Notes under the pieces: model-generated
Database searches by the model: none
What the model was told of the DNA's origin: nothing
The model's input: the letters and a program-made list of their open reading frames with translations, nothing else
In this document: in pieces, positions 22,900 to 33,108 of the stretch
How positions within the stretch are numbered: position 1 is the first letter of the stretch
How the letters are laid out: the number at the start of each line of letters is the position of its first letter
Assembly: GCA_963575745.1 (NCBI GenBank)
Contig: CAUYUJ010003625.1
Coordinates: 248,501 to 312,500 of the forward strand
Source: Prorocentrum cordatum
Taxonomy: Eukaryota; Sar; Dinophyceae; Prorocentrales; Prorocentraceae
Direction of reading: 5' to 3'
Length of the DNA: 64,000 nucleotides
Translations under genes and position numbers: made by a program

Positions 22900-23235
22900 C
22901 CCGTATCGGGTTGCGCGATGGGGGGCTGGTGGCCTGGTTGTGCGGGCTTGGCGGTTGTGGTGTGGCCGCCCGCGTCTGTGGGGGGGGGGGCTTGAGGGCG
23001 CGGAGGGCTATTGGCCGGAGTCTGCGGGCCCTCAGCAGTCTCCTGCTCCACTGCTGGCTGTTCGTCCTGAGTTCTGTTGCGCGTCGCCTGAGGCTGCTCC
23101 TGCCTTGCCCGTGTGGGACGTGTTCTGACTCCGTCAGGGGGTTCTCCGTGGTTGCCCCTGGGGGCCCTTCGCGGCCTGGGGGCTCTTCCTGGGTCGTGAC
23201 GAAGCCTGTCCTCCTGGGCGGCCCCCCTCACTCTT

Positions 23236-23890
23236 TCATCTAATATTTGGAGCCCCTCGTGTGTGCCAGGAGCCACGCCCATCACCACTGCGAGCCTCCT
23301 CGCCTCGACCCTCAGCGCCTCGATGTCCTCGTCGTTCCGGACGCTGAACGCGTATACCTGCCCGCGGACTCGCGCTGGGAAGGCCGACGCACGCCGCAGC
23401 GGCACGACCAGGTGGCCGCTGAGGTCCAGCACGAGGATCTCGCCATCGGGAGTGGCGGCCACCAAGTTGCAAGGGCGGCGATGCCAACGGATGTTGTCGT
23501 CGTCGCACACCTGAGACTCCGGCGCGTCCAGTGTCTGCTGCCCCGCCATGGCGGCAACTGGCTGGGTCAGGCCCGCACCGCCAAGAAGCGCCCGCGCGCA
23601 CTCCGTGCCAGCGCAGCGCCCACGGAGGAGTCGTCGACGTCCGCGCCGTCCTCCACGAGGATCTCGACGGGCCTAGCGGCCTCCCCCGAGCGGCCTCCCA
23701 GCCCCGCGGCGCGCGCTGCAAGCCAGCCGACCGCCTCGAGCAGCGAGCGGCAACCTCCGCCGACCAGAAACACGCCCAGCCCGCTGCCGCAGGCCAGGCT
23801 GCCTGTCGGGCAGCTCGGGCAGCCTGGGCAGGCCCCGCAGGTGGCCGCCGCCTGGGACGGGCACGCGGGGCGGGAGCCGCGCGACACCCG
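23236..23890 (-). pseudogene. Cys-rich gag-like protein with TPDGE module
   Basis: One frame (23887-23567) has a Cys/Pro cluster (CGACPGCPSCPTGSLACGSG) followed by a hydrophobic segment (LGVFLVGGGCRSLLEAVGWL). The next frame, from ATG 23549, reads DDDNIRWHRRP, VAATPDGEILVLDLSGHLVV and RGQVYAFSVRNDEDIEAL. I recall the Cys-cluster, membrane segment and 'TPDG' module together in dinoflagellate retroelement gag-like proteins. A frameshift lies near 23560. It begins the giant element or is a separate remnant abutting it. Confidence 0.45.
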
Positions 23891-24050
23891 GGCCTCCGGG
23901 CAGGGCGGGCACTGGGCGAGCCAGGTGGGCGCGACCGAGGCAGCTCACGGCCCGACCGCGGCCCACGGAGCGACGATCGGCGCCCATGGGGCCCTGAGGA
24001 TTAGAGCTTGAGCAGGGGCGGTTTCGGAGCGAAGAAGTAGGACGCGGCTC

Positions 24051-24510
24051 CACTGCTCAGAAACTCCCGAAGACACTCGCACTTAAGAAAAAGAGTCAGA
24101 GACTGTCGGAGTTCCGTGCGAGTTGCTTGGGTCGGCGCTGGACCCCCCTCCACACACCTCTTCACTGACGCGCGGAGCGCACCATGTGCAAGGCCAGAGG
24201 CGCCGCCAGGGTGTGGGGAGGATGGGCCCAGGCCGACCAAAGAGAACTCCACGGGCATCCGAAAGTTTACGTCTGCTGGTGCTGTTTTCGGGGGGGAGGC
24301 GACGTTGCCCGCATGCCTTATTGTGTGGGACAAGTACCAAGCTGCCGGCATCCGTCGTGGCGGGCATTGCTCGCGGGCGATTGTCAGTGGCTCGGGCCAT
24401 CTCGCCGGCCCTGGAAAAGTTCGACAGTTCAAACGATCCGCGGCGAGAAACTGATGCTGGGAATGGTGTCGATCAGGAAGTGGGGACCGACTCCCCCGAT
24501 CGAGGCTGGC
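24051..24510. other. Probable intron start of the phosphodiesterase gene; no supported gene
   Basis: Between the predicted exon-2 donor (24509-24510) and the first gag-like codons of the giant element I see no recognisable exon of the phosphodiesterase and no named protein on either strand. If the gene is intact, its third exon lies beyond the giant element. Confidence 0.4.
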
Positions 24511-27140
24511 TGAGCGTGCGACGTCTGGATGAGGAACTGGTTGTTCATGCCAGGGTGGCCAATGTCATGGCAGACGGCGGCCACGGCGAGGGCGAACCGC
24601 TCGTAGGCCGTGAAGTAGAAGCCCGTGACGCAGAGCTCGAGCATCACATTCATCGACAGAGTGGCATCCACGGCGTGCATCCTTCGTGGCGCGCGCAAGC
24701 GAGTGGCGTGAGGGGGGCGCGCCTTCTCAGAAGGCGGGGGAGGGTTCTACGAAGGCAGCTGGCTTCTGAGAAGCCCTCCCAGCTTCTGAGGAGCCTCCCT
24801 GGAAGCCTCTCAGAAGGCCACTGCCGTATACGGGCGTCCCACAAAAGACGTACGCGCCCAACCACATGCATGAACACGGCCTCCCAGTCCGCGAGACCAG
24901 CCGCGTGATACAAACGTTCGCGCACTGCGTACTTTCGAAACCAACGTGGATTCATGAACGTGTACGTCCTTCGTTCGCTCCTGCGATATGAAGCCCCACC
25001 TCAAACCTTCTTAGAAGCCCCAGGCAACCCTTCTAAGAAAGATTCCCCTCCCCGTCTTCTCGGGAGCCCCGCGACTTCTCTCAGAGGCCGCCCCCCCCTC
25101 GCGCCACCCCCCTTTGCGCACACCTCCAGGCGTCCAGTTGTGGTACGGCACCTCGACTGGGCTGGTATAGCCATTCAGCACACCATCGACGAAGCACGCG
25201 CAGGTGCTGGCCCATTCGCCCAGGAAGGAGCCCTCGGAGATATGCTCGTGCCGCATCACGATGACAGCCCCCACTGCTGCGCGCCTCTGGGCGTCGCTGA
25301 GCTTGAACGCGTCGAAGTCCCAGTCGTCGAGCGCCCTCCAGGAGACGTCCGCGTCGCTGAGCTGTTGCTGGATGGTCCGCATGGCTGGCAGGTCCGCCAT
25401 GGACGCTACGTCCTCGGCCTCCATGTACTCGTCCCTGTACTTGTCCCCGTGGTCTGGGACCGTGTAGCTCTTGAGCATCTCGGCGTCCGCCTCCCCCAGG
25501 CGCTCCATGGCCTCGCTGTCGAGCGGAGACTTCTTCACCGTGATCTCGCTGAGCGCCGTGAGCTTCTTGAGCACGCGGTCGAGGAGCTCCGTCTCCGCAC
25601 CGAGCCCACCGCCACCGGCTTCGGCATCCTGGTCTTGGTCCTTCGACTTCTTCCTCCCCTTCTCCATCGACGCGACGGAGGTAAAAATCTTGGAGGCTAT
25701 CTTCTTGACGTTCTCAAGCAGCTCCTCCAGCGGCGTTAGCACTATGGAGGACACCGTGTTGGAGAGCACCAGGCCAGATCCCAGCATCAAGACCAGAATG
25801 GTGAGGATGAGCAGCACGTTGCATATAGAGTCGACCTTGTGAACCCCTCTGAAATTGAACATCGCGTAAGTGCTCCCAGCCTCCCCCTTTACCTTGATTT
25901 CGCTCCGGCGGTGGTTTGGGGGGCCTCCGGACAGCGCGAGTGACGGTGTGGTGCCGTTCTGGTAGTCCCACACTATCTCGAACGGGAAGTAGGACCTATC
26001 GCGGTAGAAGGCCTCAAAATCTCCAACAACCTCAAGCACTTCGTCTGGATACATGTGGGCAGTGTCGTGGATAAGGTCCAGCCACATCGCCATAGAGAAA
26101 TCGTATTGTGGGTACGCAGCCAATTCAAATAAGGGAAGCACGATTACCATCAACACTATTAGACACGACACCCTGGTCGAAAGAGACATATTTAGAGACC
26201 GTGAAATCACTTTGGCGGTACCAGCATTGGCCGTCTCCTTCATCCCCGGAAGGAACCGGAGAAACTTGACTAACTTCGTGAACCTACTAGCCCGTGCCCC
26301 CAGCTTCGCCATGCGCGCCGCACGTAGCACTACAGCGTTGTCAAGGGACGTGGGAAGCGCGTTGACAACGAGGGAATGGTCCATGGGCACAGAGAAGAGG
26401 CCGATCAAGTCCATCCAAAAGAAAAAAGAGAACGTGTATGTGTCTGGGTATCCAATCATCTGAACCAGCAGTTCCATTAAGAAAGCGGCCATGATGACAG
26501 TCAGGCATGTGTCTAAGGCCTGATCGCTGTTGATGTCCAACAACACCCAGACATCTGGCAGGAAGAGGGCAACAATCAAGACCACGAACATCGAGAGCTC
26601 AAACACCTTGTTCGTCTGGAGGCGGCGGCAAAATGGTTGCACCCGCTCCGTGTGGTACCTCTGGACGACGTCAGCCGTGTGCCAGACCAGCTCAATACGC
26701 GCCGCCGCTCGCACCAGCAAGCGCAAAAGCGTGCATCGAGCTGGCCTGGTACACAAGTGCCCATGGTCCTCGGGACTTGTCAGCGCCAACGCGTGCTTGT
26801 CCACCTCGGCCTTTCCATCTGACGCAGGCGGTGCAATGAGGGCCGACACAGGCTGCTTGCGATCGGTGCAGGTGCTGAGCGGGATAAGCACACACTGAGC
26901 TAAGACGTCCTGAGGATCATCGAGCTTGGCGCCACCCGAATACCTGGCGAAACGGCGGCCGCAGATCCGGCTGCACCTGCCGAGATCCTGCTCTGACGTC
27001 TTCGCGTTCGCCGTCCGCGAGCGCCTCAGGTTGCCCTCGTACTTCCCCGTCTCGTGGCCCTTCCCGAAGTCCACGCTGTTCGCCTGCTTGGCGGCGCGCC
27101 CGAGGGGGGTGAGAGGGAACGTTAGCGGGGCACCAGCCAA
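24511..27140 (-). CDS. Voltage-sensor-like membrane protein fused to cyclic-nucleotide phosphodiesterase (5' exons)
   Basis: Exon 1 runs to 25135, exon 2 is 24681-24511. Start 27140 is the longest choice; the true N-terminus may lie upstream. Counting from it, membrane segments are VFELSMFVVLIVALFL (about 177-192), LTVIMAAFLMELLVQMI, FFFWMDLIGLFSV, an S4-like helix (VLRAARMAKLGARASRFTK: Arg/Lys every third residue), then VSCLIVLMVIVLPLF, a ~120-residue outside loop, and VLLILTILVLMLGSGLVL. A HAMP-like linker and acidic coil follow. The PDE domain opens with VPYHNW|MHAVDATLS and reaches VCHDIGHPGMNNQF, the first metal-binding His/Asp set. cAMP or cGMP hydrolysis at a membrane is expected. Later metal and nucleotide ligands are in exons not seen here. 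Confidence 0.8.
24682..25134 (-). other. Intron 1 of the phosphodiesterase gene (GA donor, AG|G acceptor) with repeated palindromes
   Basis: Joining ...AACTG (ending at 25135) to GATGCAC... (from 24681) restores the PDE signature YHNWMHA; using a GT nearby does not. The donor is then GA (25134-25133) and the acceptor AG|G (24683-24682). Non-canonical donors with AG|G acceptors are known in dinoflagellates. The intron holds several near-palindromes of the type cttctNagaag, at about 25005-25090 and 24718-24815. Confidence 0.6.
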
Positions 27141-29789
27141 GAGGGGGGGGGAACATCGAGCCGGAATCGTCGATGCGTCGCCGACAGATCGGCGATGGGG
27201 CCCCGATGGCGAATCCGCACGTTCCTGGGCGGATTGGGTTATCGGGCCCCTATCGGCGATCAGTGGGCCACTGGGGGTCGATGCATCCCCCCTGAGCCTA
27301 TCCCACCCTCACGTTGCCCCTGAGGGGGCAGCGCAGGGGGGGGGGCATGCTGACGCTGGCCCCCTTCCAGGGCGGCGCCACCAGCGCTGGCCGAAAAGAT
27401 CCGCACGGACCTCCGAAAGTAGATATGTCTTGACGTTTTTCTGCTCCTCGACCATGGGGAGGGGCAAGGCAAGATCAATCAACGTCGAGTCTGGACATCA
27501 GAGCGAATCGAAGTGTGCGTCGAGCCGGGCTGCTCAGCACGGAGACGAAATCGAATCGGAGCGGCGGCGCCAGGATGCGCAACAGCACCGTGCAAGCATC
27601 GGGCGGCATGAGATCGCTGGAAATTCGGAACTGGATCGGATCGAGCGGGGCGGAAGCGATGTCGAATCAGATGGATCTGGTCGACAGGGATCCTGCAGGG
27701 CCCGCCTCGAGGAGGCCCTGCCTCCTCGAAGGCCAGGCCCCCTCGCCCTGTCTCCCCCTGCTCTGCCGTGACCTGCTGCGTCTTGCAGTGCGGGTGGTTA
27801 TTCCTCTGCAGATCCCCGATGAAGTTGCGGAGCATGGTCGTGATCTCCTCGTCGCCTCGAGCGGCGGGGCAGAAGACGAAGACGGGAGACCGCGCGCCCA
27901 TATCAATGATCCTCAGGACGAGTGTCAGTGCCAACGTGTGCTTCTCCACAGCGGCGACACTTGCTGCGCGCCACTGCTGGAGCCGAACGAGGAAAACACA
28001 CAGCGAGCTAACAAACGTCCCGAGGATAATCGACCAAAAGGCTTGAGGAACATTGGAAGCGCCCGGATACGGCTGAGGGGATGCGCGAAAGAGGCTGCCC
28101 ACGCGGTTGTAGAGCGTTTTAAACGTTGACGCCGTAGAGGCGGACAGGAGAGCGTGGAGGGTAGGGGAAGATTGAACAGCTCGCACAGGGGCGCGAAGGA
28201 AGGGGAGAGGTGACATGGGTGGAGGGGGCGAAGGAGGGAGAGAGGGGGGAAGGAGGGGGAGCGGTACAAGAGAAGAAGAGGCTGAACATGGAGCAAAACG
28301 GGTGTTGGCGGACGGGCGCAGGAGAGAAAGGGAGAAGGAAAGAGAAAGGGGGCAAGTAGGAAGGTGCGAAGTAGCATGATGCGCGGGGGAGGGGGGAGGA
28401 CAGCCGGCACGAACAAGGCGAAGGCGAAGGCGTGAGCCAGGACGAGGGCGAGAGGCAGCGGGGGGGGGGAACGGGCAAGGGTTGGGAGCAGGAGGGTGGG
28501 GAAGAGTGCGAGAGGGGGGAAGGGGGCGGAGGACGACGACTGCAGGGACGAGGTGGGGGAAGAGGACGAACGGGAAAAGGCGGAAAACGGGACGACGATG
28601 ACGACAACGACGACGACGACAACCACGAATACGACGACCACCGCGACGACGACGACAACGACGACGGCGAAGACGACAACGACGACGACGACGACGACAA
28701 AGACGAAAAAGACGACGAAGACGAAGACGACGACGACGACAATGACAACGACGACGACGACGACGACGACGACGAGCAAATGCGTGAGCGGGAGCGGAAA
28801 TAGGAGTAGGACGACGGGAAGGGGGAAAAAGGGGCCAGCGATTGCGTACAGGGGAAGAAGAGGAGGGGGAAGGATGAGGAGGGGGAGGAGGGGGGGAGGA
28901 CGGGGAGGGGGAGGGGGAGGAGGAGGAGGAGGAGGAAGAGGAGGACGAAGAGGAGGAGGATAATGAAGAGGATGGCGAGGAGGTGGGGGAGGAAGAGGAT
29001 GACACAACACTCGTCATACGAATCGACTCCCAAGTGCTAGCCTGGCCGCGATGCCGACATCAATCAAGAAATACAGTCACGCACGACGTTGGCAGTAAAC
29101 CTCGCCTCAACATACTGAGCGCTTCCTGGCGAAAGAGAGGAATAAGAAATGATGACATATGTTAAGAAGCAGTGTTTTCCGCATGCGGATGTACATCGAA
29201 CAAAGCAAATATGTTCTTGTACAGCGCTGTAGAGCGAGCGCGGCAAACGATCCTTGAGATCCAATGCGGCAACGGCAAGGACAGGGTGAGAAGCCGGCAA
29301 GCTGGCAAGGCAGGAAGAACGACTGTTCCAGCCTGGTGTTCCAACAAATCCGACATGCCTTGTACAGGCTGGCAGACAGCGGAAGAAAGGGCACTACTGA
29401 CCGCCCTTCTCATAAAAAGTTGCCTGGCCACGAGGGGAGAATGAGTTCGGCAGGTCCTTGGGTTGGTGGACTTCGATCCATCCCAAAAGCACTTTGACCG
29501 CCACGGCGCCCACTGCAAAAACACTTCGCCGCGCAAGCGGATGGGATAAAGGCATTCCCGCCAGAACTCGGTGGACTAGCCGAAGCAGGCCAATCGATCT
29601 CCCACACTTGTAAAAATACAGAAAAAACTGGACGATCAAAGAGCACTGCCAAATGCAACCGCGGGCTGCCCGGACATAGTCCGAACAAGCCCGTTCACTC
29701 GAGTGCTTCCCTCGTTATTTCTTTCGCGGATGCCCGCGCACGTTGGAGCACGAATCCCATCCCCAGTGGGCCAATGCGGCTCTTGGATA
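27141..29789. other. Mostly non-coding: possible membrane exon (27.8-28.1 kb) and GA/GAC low-complexity tract
   Basis: On the minus strand 28060-27800 encodes QAFWSIILGTFVSSLCVFLV, a clear membrane span, followed by VEKHTLALTLVLRIIDMGARSPVFVFC and DEEITTMLRNFIGDLQ. It could be an upstream exon of the phosphodiesterase gene or a separate gene; I do not recognise it. 28430-28985 is purine-rich, with GAC/GAA runs at 28585-28790 and GGA runs at 28860-28985. Frames through it are artefacts. 29000-29789 holds nothing I can support. Confidence 0.35.
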
Positions 29790-30036
29790 TATACATATAT
29801 ATATATATGTATATATACACATATATATACATACATTTGTGTGTGCACGTACCTAGAAATATACATTTACACACATGCACGCACCCACATGCATCTACAT
29901 ATACATGTACATATACGTAGACAAATACATGTATATAAATCTATACATGTATACATATAAACATACACTTAACCATGTACATAAACATGTACATAACCAT
30001 ATACATATACATATGCGTATACATATACATATACAT
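29790..30036. repeat. TATA/CATATA microsatellite, left flank of the YR retroelement
   Basis: Alternating 'atatatac', 'acatatac' and 'atacatgt' units. It resumes at 38330 on the other side of the retroelement, showing that the element inserted into this simple repeat. Confidence 0.9.
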
Positions 30037-30169
30037 GGGTGAGTGAGTTTGTGAACGTTGATTTTCAGATAGGTTAGCGAAGGGGCCAAAGGATGGGATA
30101 TGTCTTGTTGTTTCGGGCGCTGTCTCCAGGTCTCGCCTGCGCCCGAAACCGTTTCAAGTTCAAGGCACC
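30037..30169 (+). repeat. Split direct repeat A1
   Basis: 133 bp beginning 'gggtgagtgagtttgtgaac' and ending 'caagttcaaggcacc'. It matches A2 at 37720-37852 over the same 133 bp with four mismatches that I can count. Confidence 0.95.
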
Positions 30170-30273
30170 ATGACTCACTGATCAGAGTTTCGAGGTGCCT
30201 CCGCGGGCACCCTCTTGCAGGTCTCTCCGCGGCACCCGAGGGGTGCCGCTGTGTTCCACCAGACGGGCCCGCC

Positions 30274-31817
30274 ATGACGCTGGGGGGCGATGCGGCTGCG
30301 GCGGCCGCGCCGCCCGGGCTGCACGCCGCCCCAGGAGGCGAGCCGCCGCCGCCCGCCCCAGAGGGCCCCGCAGCCGACGCGAGCCAGGGCAGCTGGTGGC
30401 TCGCAGCGGCGTAGGGACTCCTTGCCCTGACGGGCGGAGGAGGAGCCCTTGCCGCCCAGCTGGGCTCGACGGGGCGGGCCCGCCTCGCGGGCCTCACCGT
30501 CTGCGGGCTGGTGGGCCTCCTCGCCACGGCGCGGGTCGCGCGCCAGGCTTGGTGGCTCTACTGTGACCAGAGGGCGACGAAGGCGCAGATGGCCTCCCTC
30601 ACGGCCCAGATGCAGCAGCTGGCCCTGTCGGGCGCGATGGGCATGCCAGGCGGAGGATTCCCAGGCGGCGGCCCGCCCGACGGTGCTATGCACGGGTGAG
30701 CCGACGTTGGAGCGCCTCCGCCGGGGATCCCGCAGGTGCCGGGCGTGACGATGGCGGGGCCAGCCACGGGACCCGTCGGGCCCCCCGTGGGTCTGGCCGC
30801 CCAGGCGCCCGCGGGTGCCGCGAGCCTGGACGCGCTGGGGGCGTGGGCGGGCCTAGCCGCCCCGTCCGTCCCAGAGGCGGGTGCCGCAGCCGCTGCAGGG
30901 AGCCCGCCAGGCGTCCCGCAGTATAGGCCGCCCGAGCTAGACAACAAGGTCCGGCAGCAGGCCAAGCAGGTGAAGGAGCTGCTGACGGCACTCGCGAATG
31001 CCAGGGGCCAGGACTATATGTGGGGTCGTCGCTTCTGGTCTAACATCCACACGTTGGACTCGAGCGGGCAGCTACTGCCCGAGGTGAAGCGTCTCCTGGC
31101 GGGGTTCGGCTACGTAGGCGAGCAGACGGTGACGGCCCCCCGGTGACGGCCCCCCGCCACGAGGAGCTCGGTGCCCCGCTGGACCGCCTCGCGTCGGAGG
31201 CCGCGCTGGCCGCTGGCGCAGGCATCTGGCAGGCCAGCCTCAGCCAGGGCCTGGCCGCCGCGGCGGGAGGCTCGGAGGAGACGCGATGGGGCTCTTCGCT
31301 ACTGGCGGACCTCCAGCGAGCGGCCCCTGAGATCTACAGGGCGATGAGAGGCGAGGGATCGACGAGTGCACGTGACTGGATCGCTCAGCGCTACCAGGGG
31401 AGTCGGACCAGCCCAATTTGGGTCGACCTGTGGACTCTCGCCACGTCGGCCGACTTCCGCCTCCGCGACTGCAGCAGCGACCTGGAGATCATGCAGGTGC
31501 TGGCCAAGGACGACACGATGGAGATCGGACTCCGCCGCCTCGCGGCATACGTGTACGAGCAGCGGAGCGGCGACCGCGTCGGGGCCCAGCACATGTTGGG
31601 CATCGCGCCGCCTGGCGGCTCAGCCGACGCGGCTCCGACATGGCTGGTGGACTCAGCGACGATGCGCTCGAAGATCGAGCACCAGCGCAGGGAGAGAGTC
31701 GAGGCTGAGGCACGCCACAGGCGCAAGAACGACAAGGGCGGCGGTCGAGGCGACGGTCGCGGAGGAGGTCGAGGTGGAGGCCGTGGCGGCAAGTCCGCCG
31801 ACTCCAAGCATGAGTAG
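30274..31817 (+). pseudogene. YR-retroelement gag-like ORF (two stops and a 14-bp duplication)
   Basis: Frame 1 begins at ATG 30274 (MTLGGDAAAAAAPPG). It is interrupted by TAG at 30412-30414 and TGA at 30697-30699, and continues to a frameshift at 31128-31155, where 'ggtgacggcccccc' is duplicated in tandem. Frame 0 then runs to TAG at 31815-31817. Features: a membrane-like segment (LAGLTVCGLVGLLATARVA), an Ala/Pro/Gly-rich linker, a helical core (LLTALANARGQDYMWGRRFWSN, LPEVKRLLAGFGYV, ISQ-type helices to 31700) and a Gly/Arg-rich tail (RGDGRGGGRGGGRGG). The basic tail suits RNA binding. Family assignment rests on position and composition. Confidence 0.6.
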
Positions 31818-31871
31818 GGGCTCGCGGCGCGCCCCGACGAGCCTGCCGTCGGGGCGCGGAGCCCATCAGCG

Positions 31872-33108
31872 GTGTGGGTGCCTAGAGTGCGCGACGATCT
31901 ACACCCCTCGCTGCAGCGGGTGCTCTCGGCACAGCCGGGACAGGAGGCGTTATTTCCCATCACGCTGGTGGATCGCCCGACCCAGATGACGAGTCGATCT
32001 AATCGAATTCGGCATCGATTCAAGCGGAAGCGCACCCTGTGGGCTCTCGCCAACGAGTTCGTGCAGGGGATCAACTCCATGGACACGGGCTCGTGCAAGG
32101 ACCTCACCCGCCCCCGCCGCAAGGAGAGCTTGTCTGAGAACATGCGGGGGCTGCACGGCCAGGCGCATAGGGTAGCTCTACGAGAAGCTAAACGGCTGGC
32201 AGAGGCGCGCCGGGACTGCGGTCTGACAGGCGCCCCCGCGGTGCTGGAGCTAGCTTGTGCGGAGGAGGTGGGCTATGGCAAGCCTACCCGCCTGTCGACC
32301 CATGAGGCCCTGAGAGCGGAGGACATTGATGAGCCGCAGGTAGCGAAGCGTGTGAACATGCTCGAGGCGCTCGAGCCGGAGGAGGCCGGGTACTACAGTG
32401 ACGAGGGGCTTGTGGTCGCCCCGACGGAGTTGCGCAGCCGCGTGACCTTCGAGGAGCTGCAGGCCAAGTTCGGTTTCGCTGGCGGAACTCAGGAGGAGTA
32501 CGAGAAGTACTTCAGCCGCGCGGACATGCCGCCCAACCTGTGGCACTTCGGGGGCCCGCAGGAGGTGAAGGCCATCGCGGGCTTCAGTACGGTGGGCAAG
32601 AAGACCAGCGGGCGGCAGCGCAAGACCAGCAGCGGCAGCAGGCAAGAAGACCAGGTGGCGGCTAACTATATGTTTCAGGACGTGGGGGGTCGAGCCGAAC
32701 ACGGACTACACGGAGGAGGCGCGTTGGCCAGCCTGCACGCCCCGTCGGGCGACTGGGCGGCCGCGGCGTTCGACGAGAGCAACGCCTTCTCTTTCGTAGA
32801 GGTTCCGAGCTGGATGTGAGGTTGGCAGTGCGTGCCGCCCGCGAGGGCGTCCGCCGTCTGGCGGCGCCTGACACCCAGCCAGCGAGATTCTCTGGATCCT
32901 GAGAGTTAGGTTTACCCGATGTGGCGCCGTTTAGTCATAGGCAGCTCCCACAGCGTGCACATCCTGATGTCAATCAACGCGAGGATCTGCTTTATGACGC
33001 TGAGGCGCAGCCTGGTGGACCCACAGCACGAGCACACTCTGGCGTGGCAGGCCGGATACCAGATGCTGAAGGACGACGACTGGGCCGAGCGCCAACGACT
33101 TCGACGAG
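31872..33108 (+). pseudogene. YR-retroelement reverse transcriptase, N-terminal half to motif B
   Basis: Frame 0 starts at ATG 31872 and carries RTLWALANEFVQGINSMDTG, a Lys/Arg-rich stretch and DESNAFSFVEVPSWM. It continues in frame through TGA (32817-32819) and TAG (32907-32909). After them come GWQCVPPARASAVWRRL and VIGSSHSVHILMSIN (32937-32978), the latter resembling DIRS-type RT motif B (the G-S-x-S-V turn). Then LAWQAGYQMLKDDDWAERQRL follows. The two stops sit between conserved segments, so they are disabling mutations. RT copies element RNA into DNA. Confidence 0.7.

Larger units (their letters stand above)
6643..24050 (-). mobile_element. Giant LINE-like element: gag-like, MTase, APE endonuclease, RT, RNase H, then UPF1-like helicase polyprotein
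   Basis: About 17 kb of minus-strand sequence is nearly continuously protein-coding once frameshifts and stops are allowed for. The order is Cys-rich gag-like (23.9-23.2 kb), Pro/Gln-rich ORF (22.9-21.4), C5-MTase-like (21.4-19.7), APE endonuclease (19.4-18.8), RT (18.3-16.7), Cys-rich spacer (16.2-15.6), RNase H (15.0-14.4), a splice-acceptor-like site, then a second polyprotein with an SF1 helicase (13.2-10.7) and further modules to 6.64 kb. APE-RT-RNase H is a classic non-LTR layout; the methyltransferase and helicase are not standard. Unity of the two halves is inferred from shared strand, tight spacing and similar decay. No target-site duplication was found. Confidence 0.6.

Noticed and set aside
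28119-29033. Ser/Pro/Phe-rich or Asp/Thr-rich long frames
   Set aside because: They follow GAC/GGA low-complexity tracts and have no complex sequence of their own.
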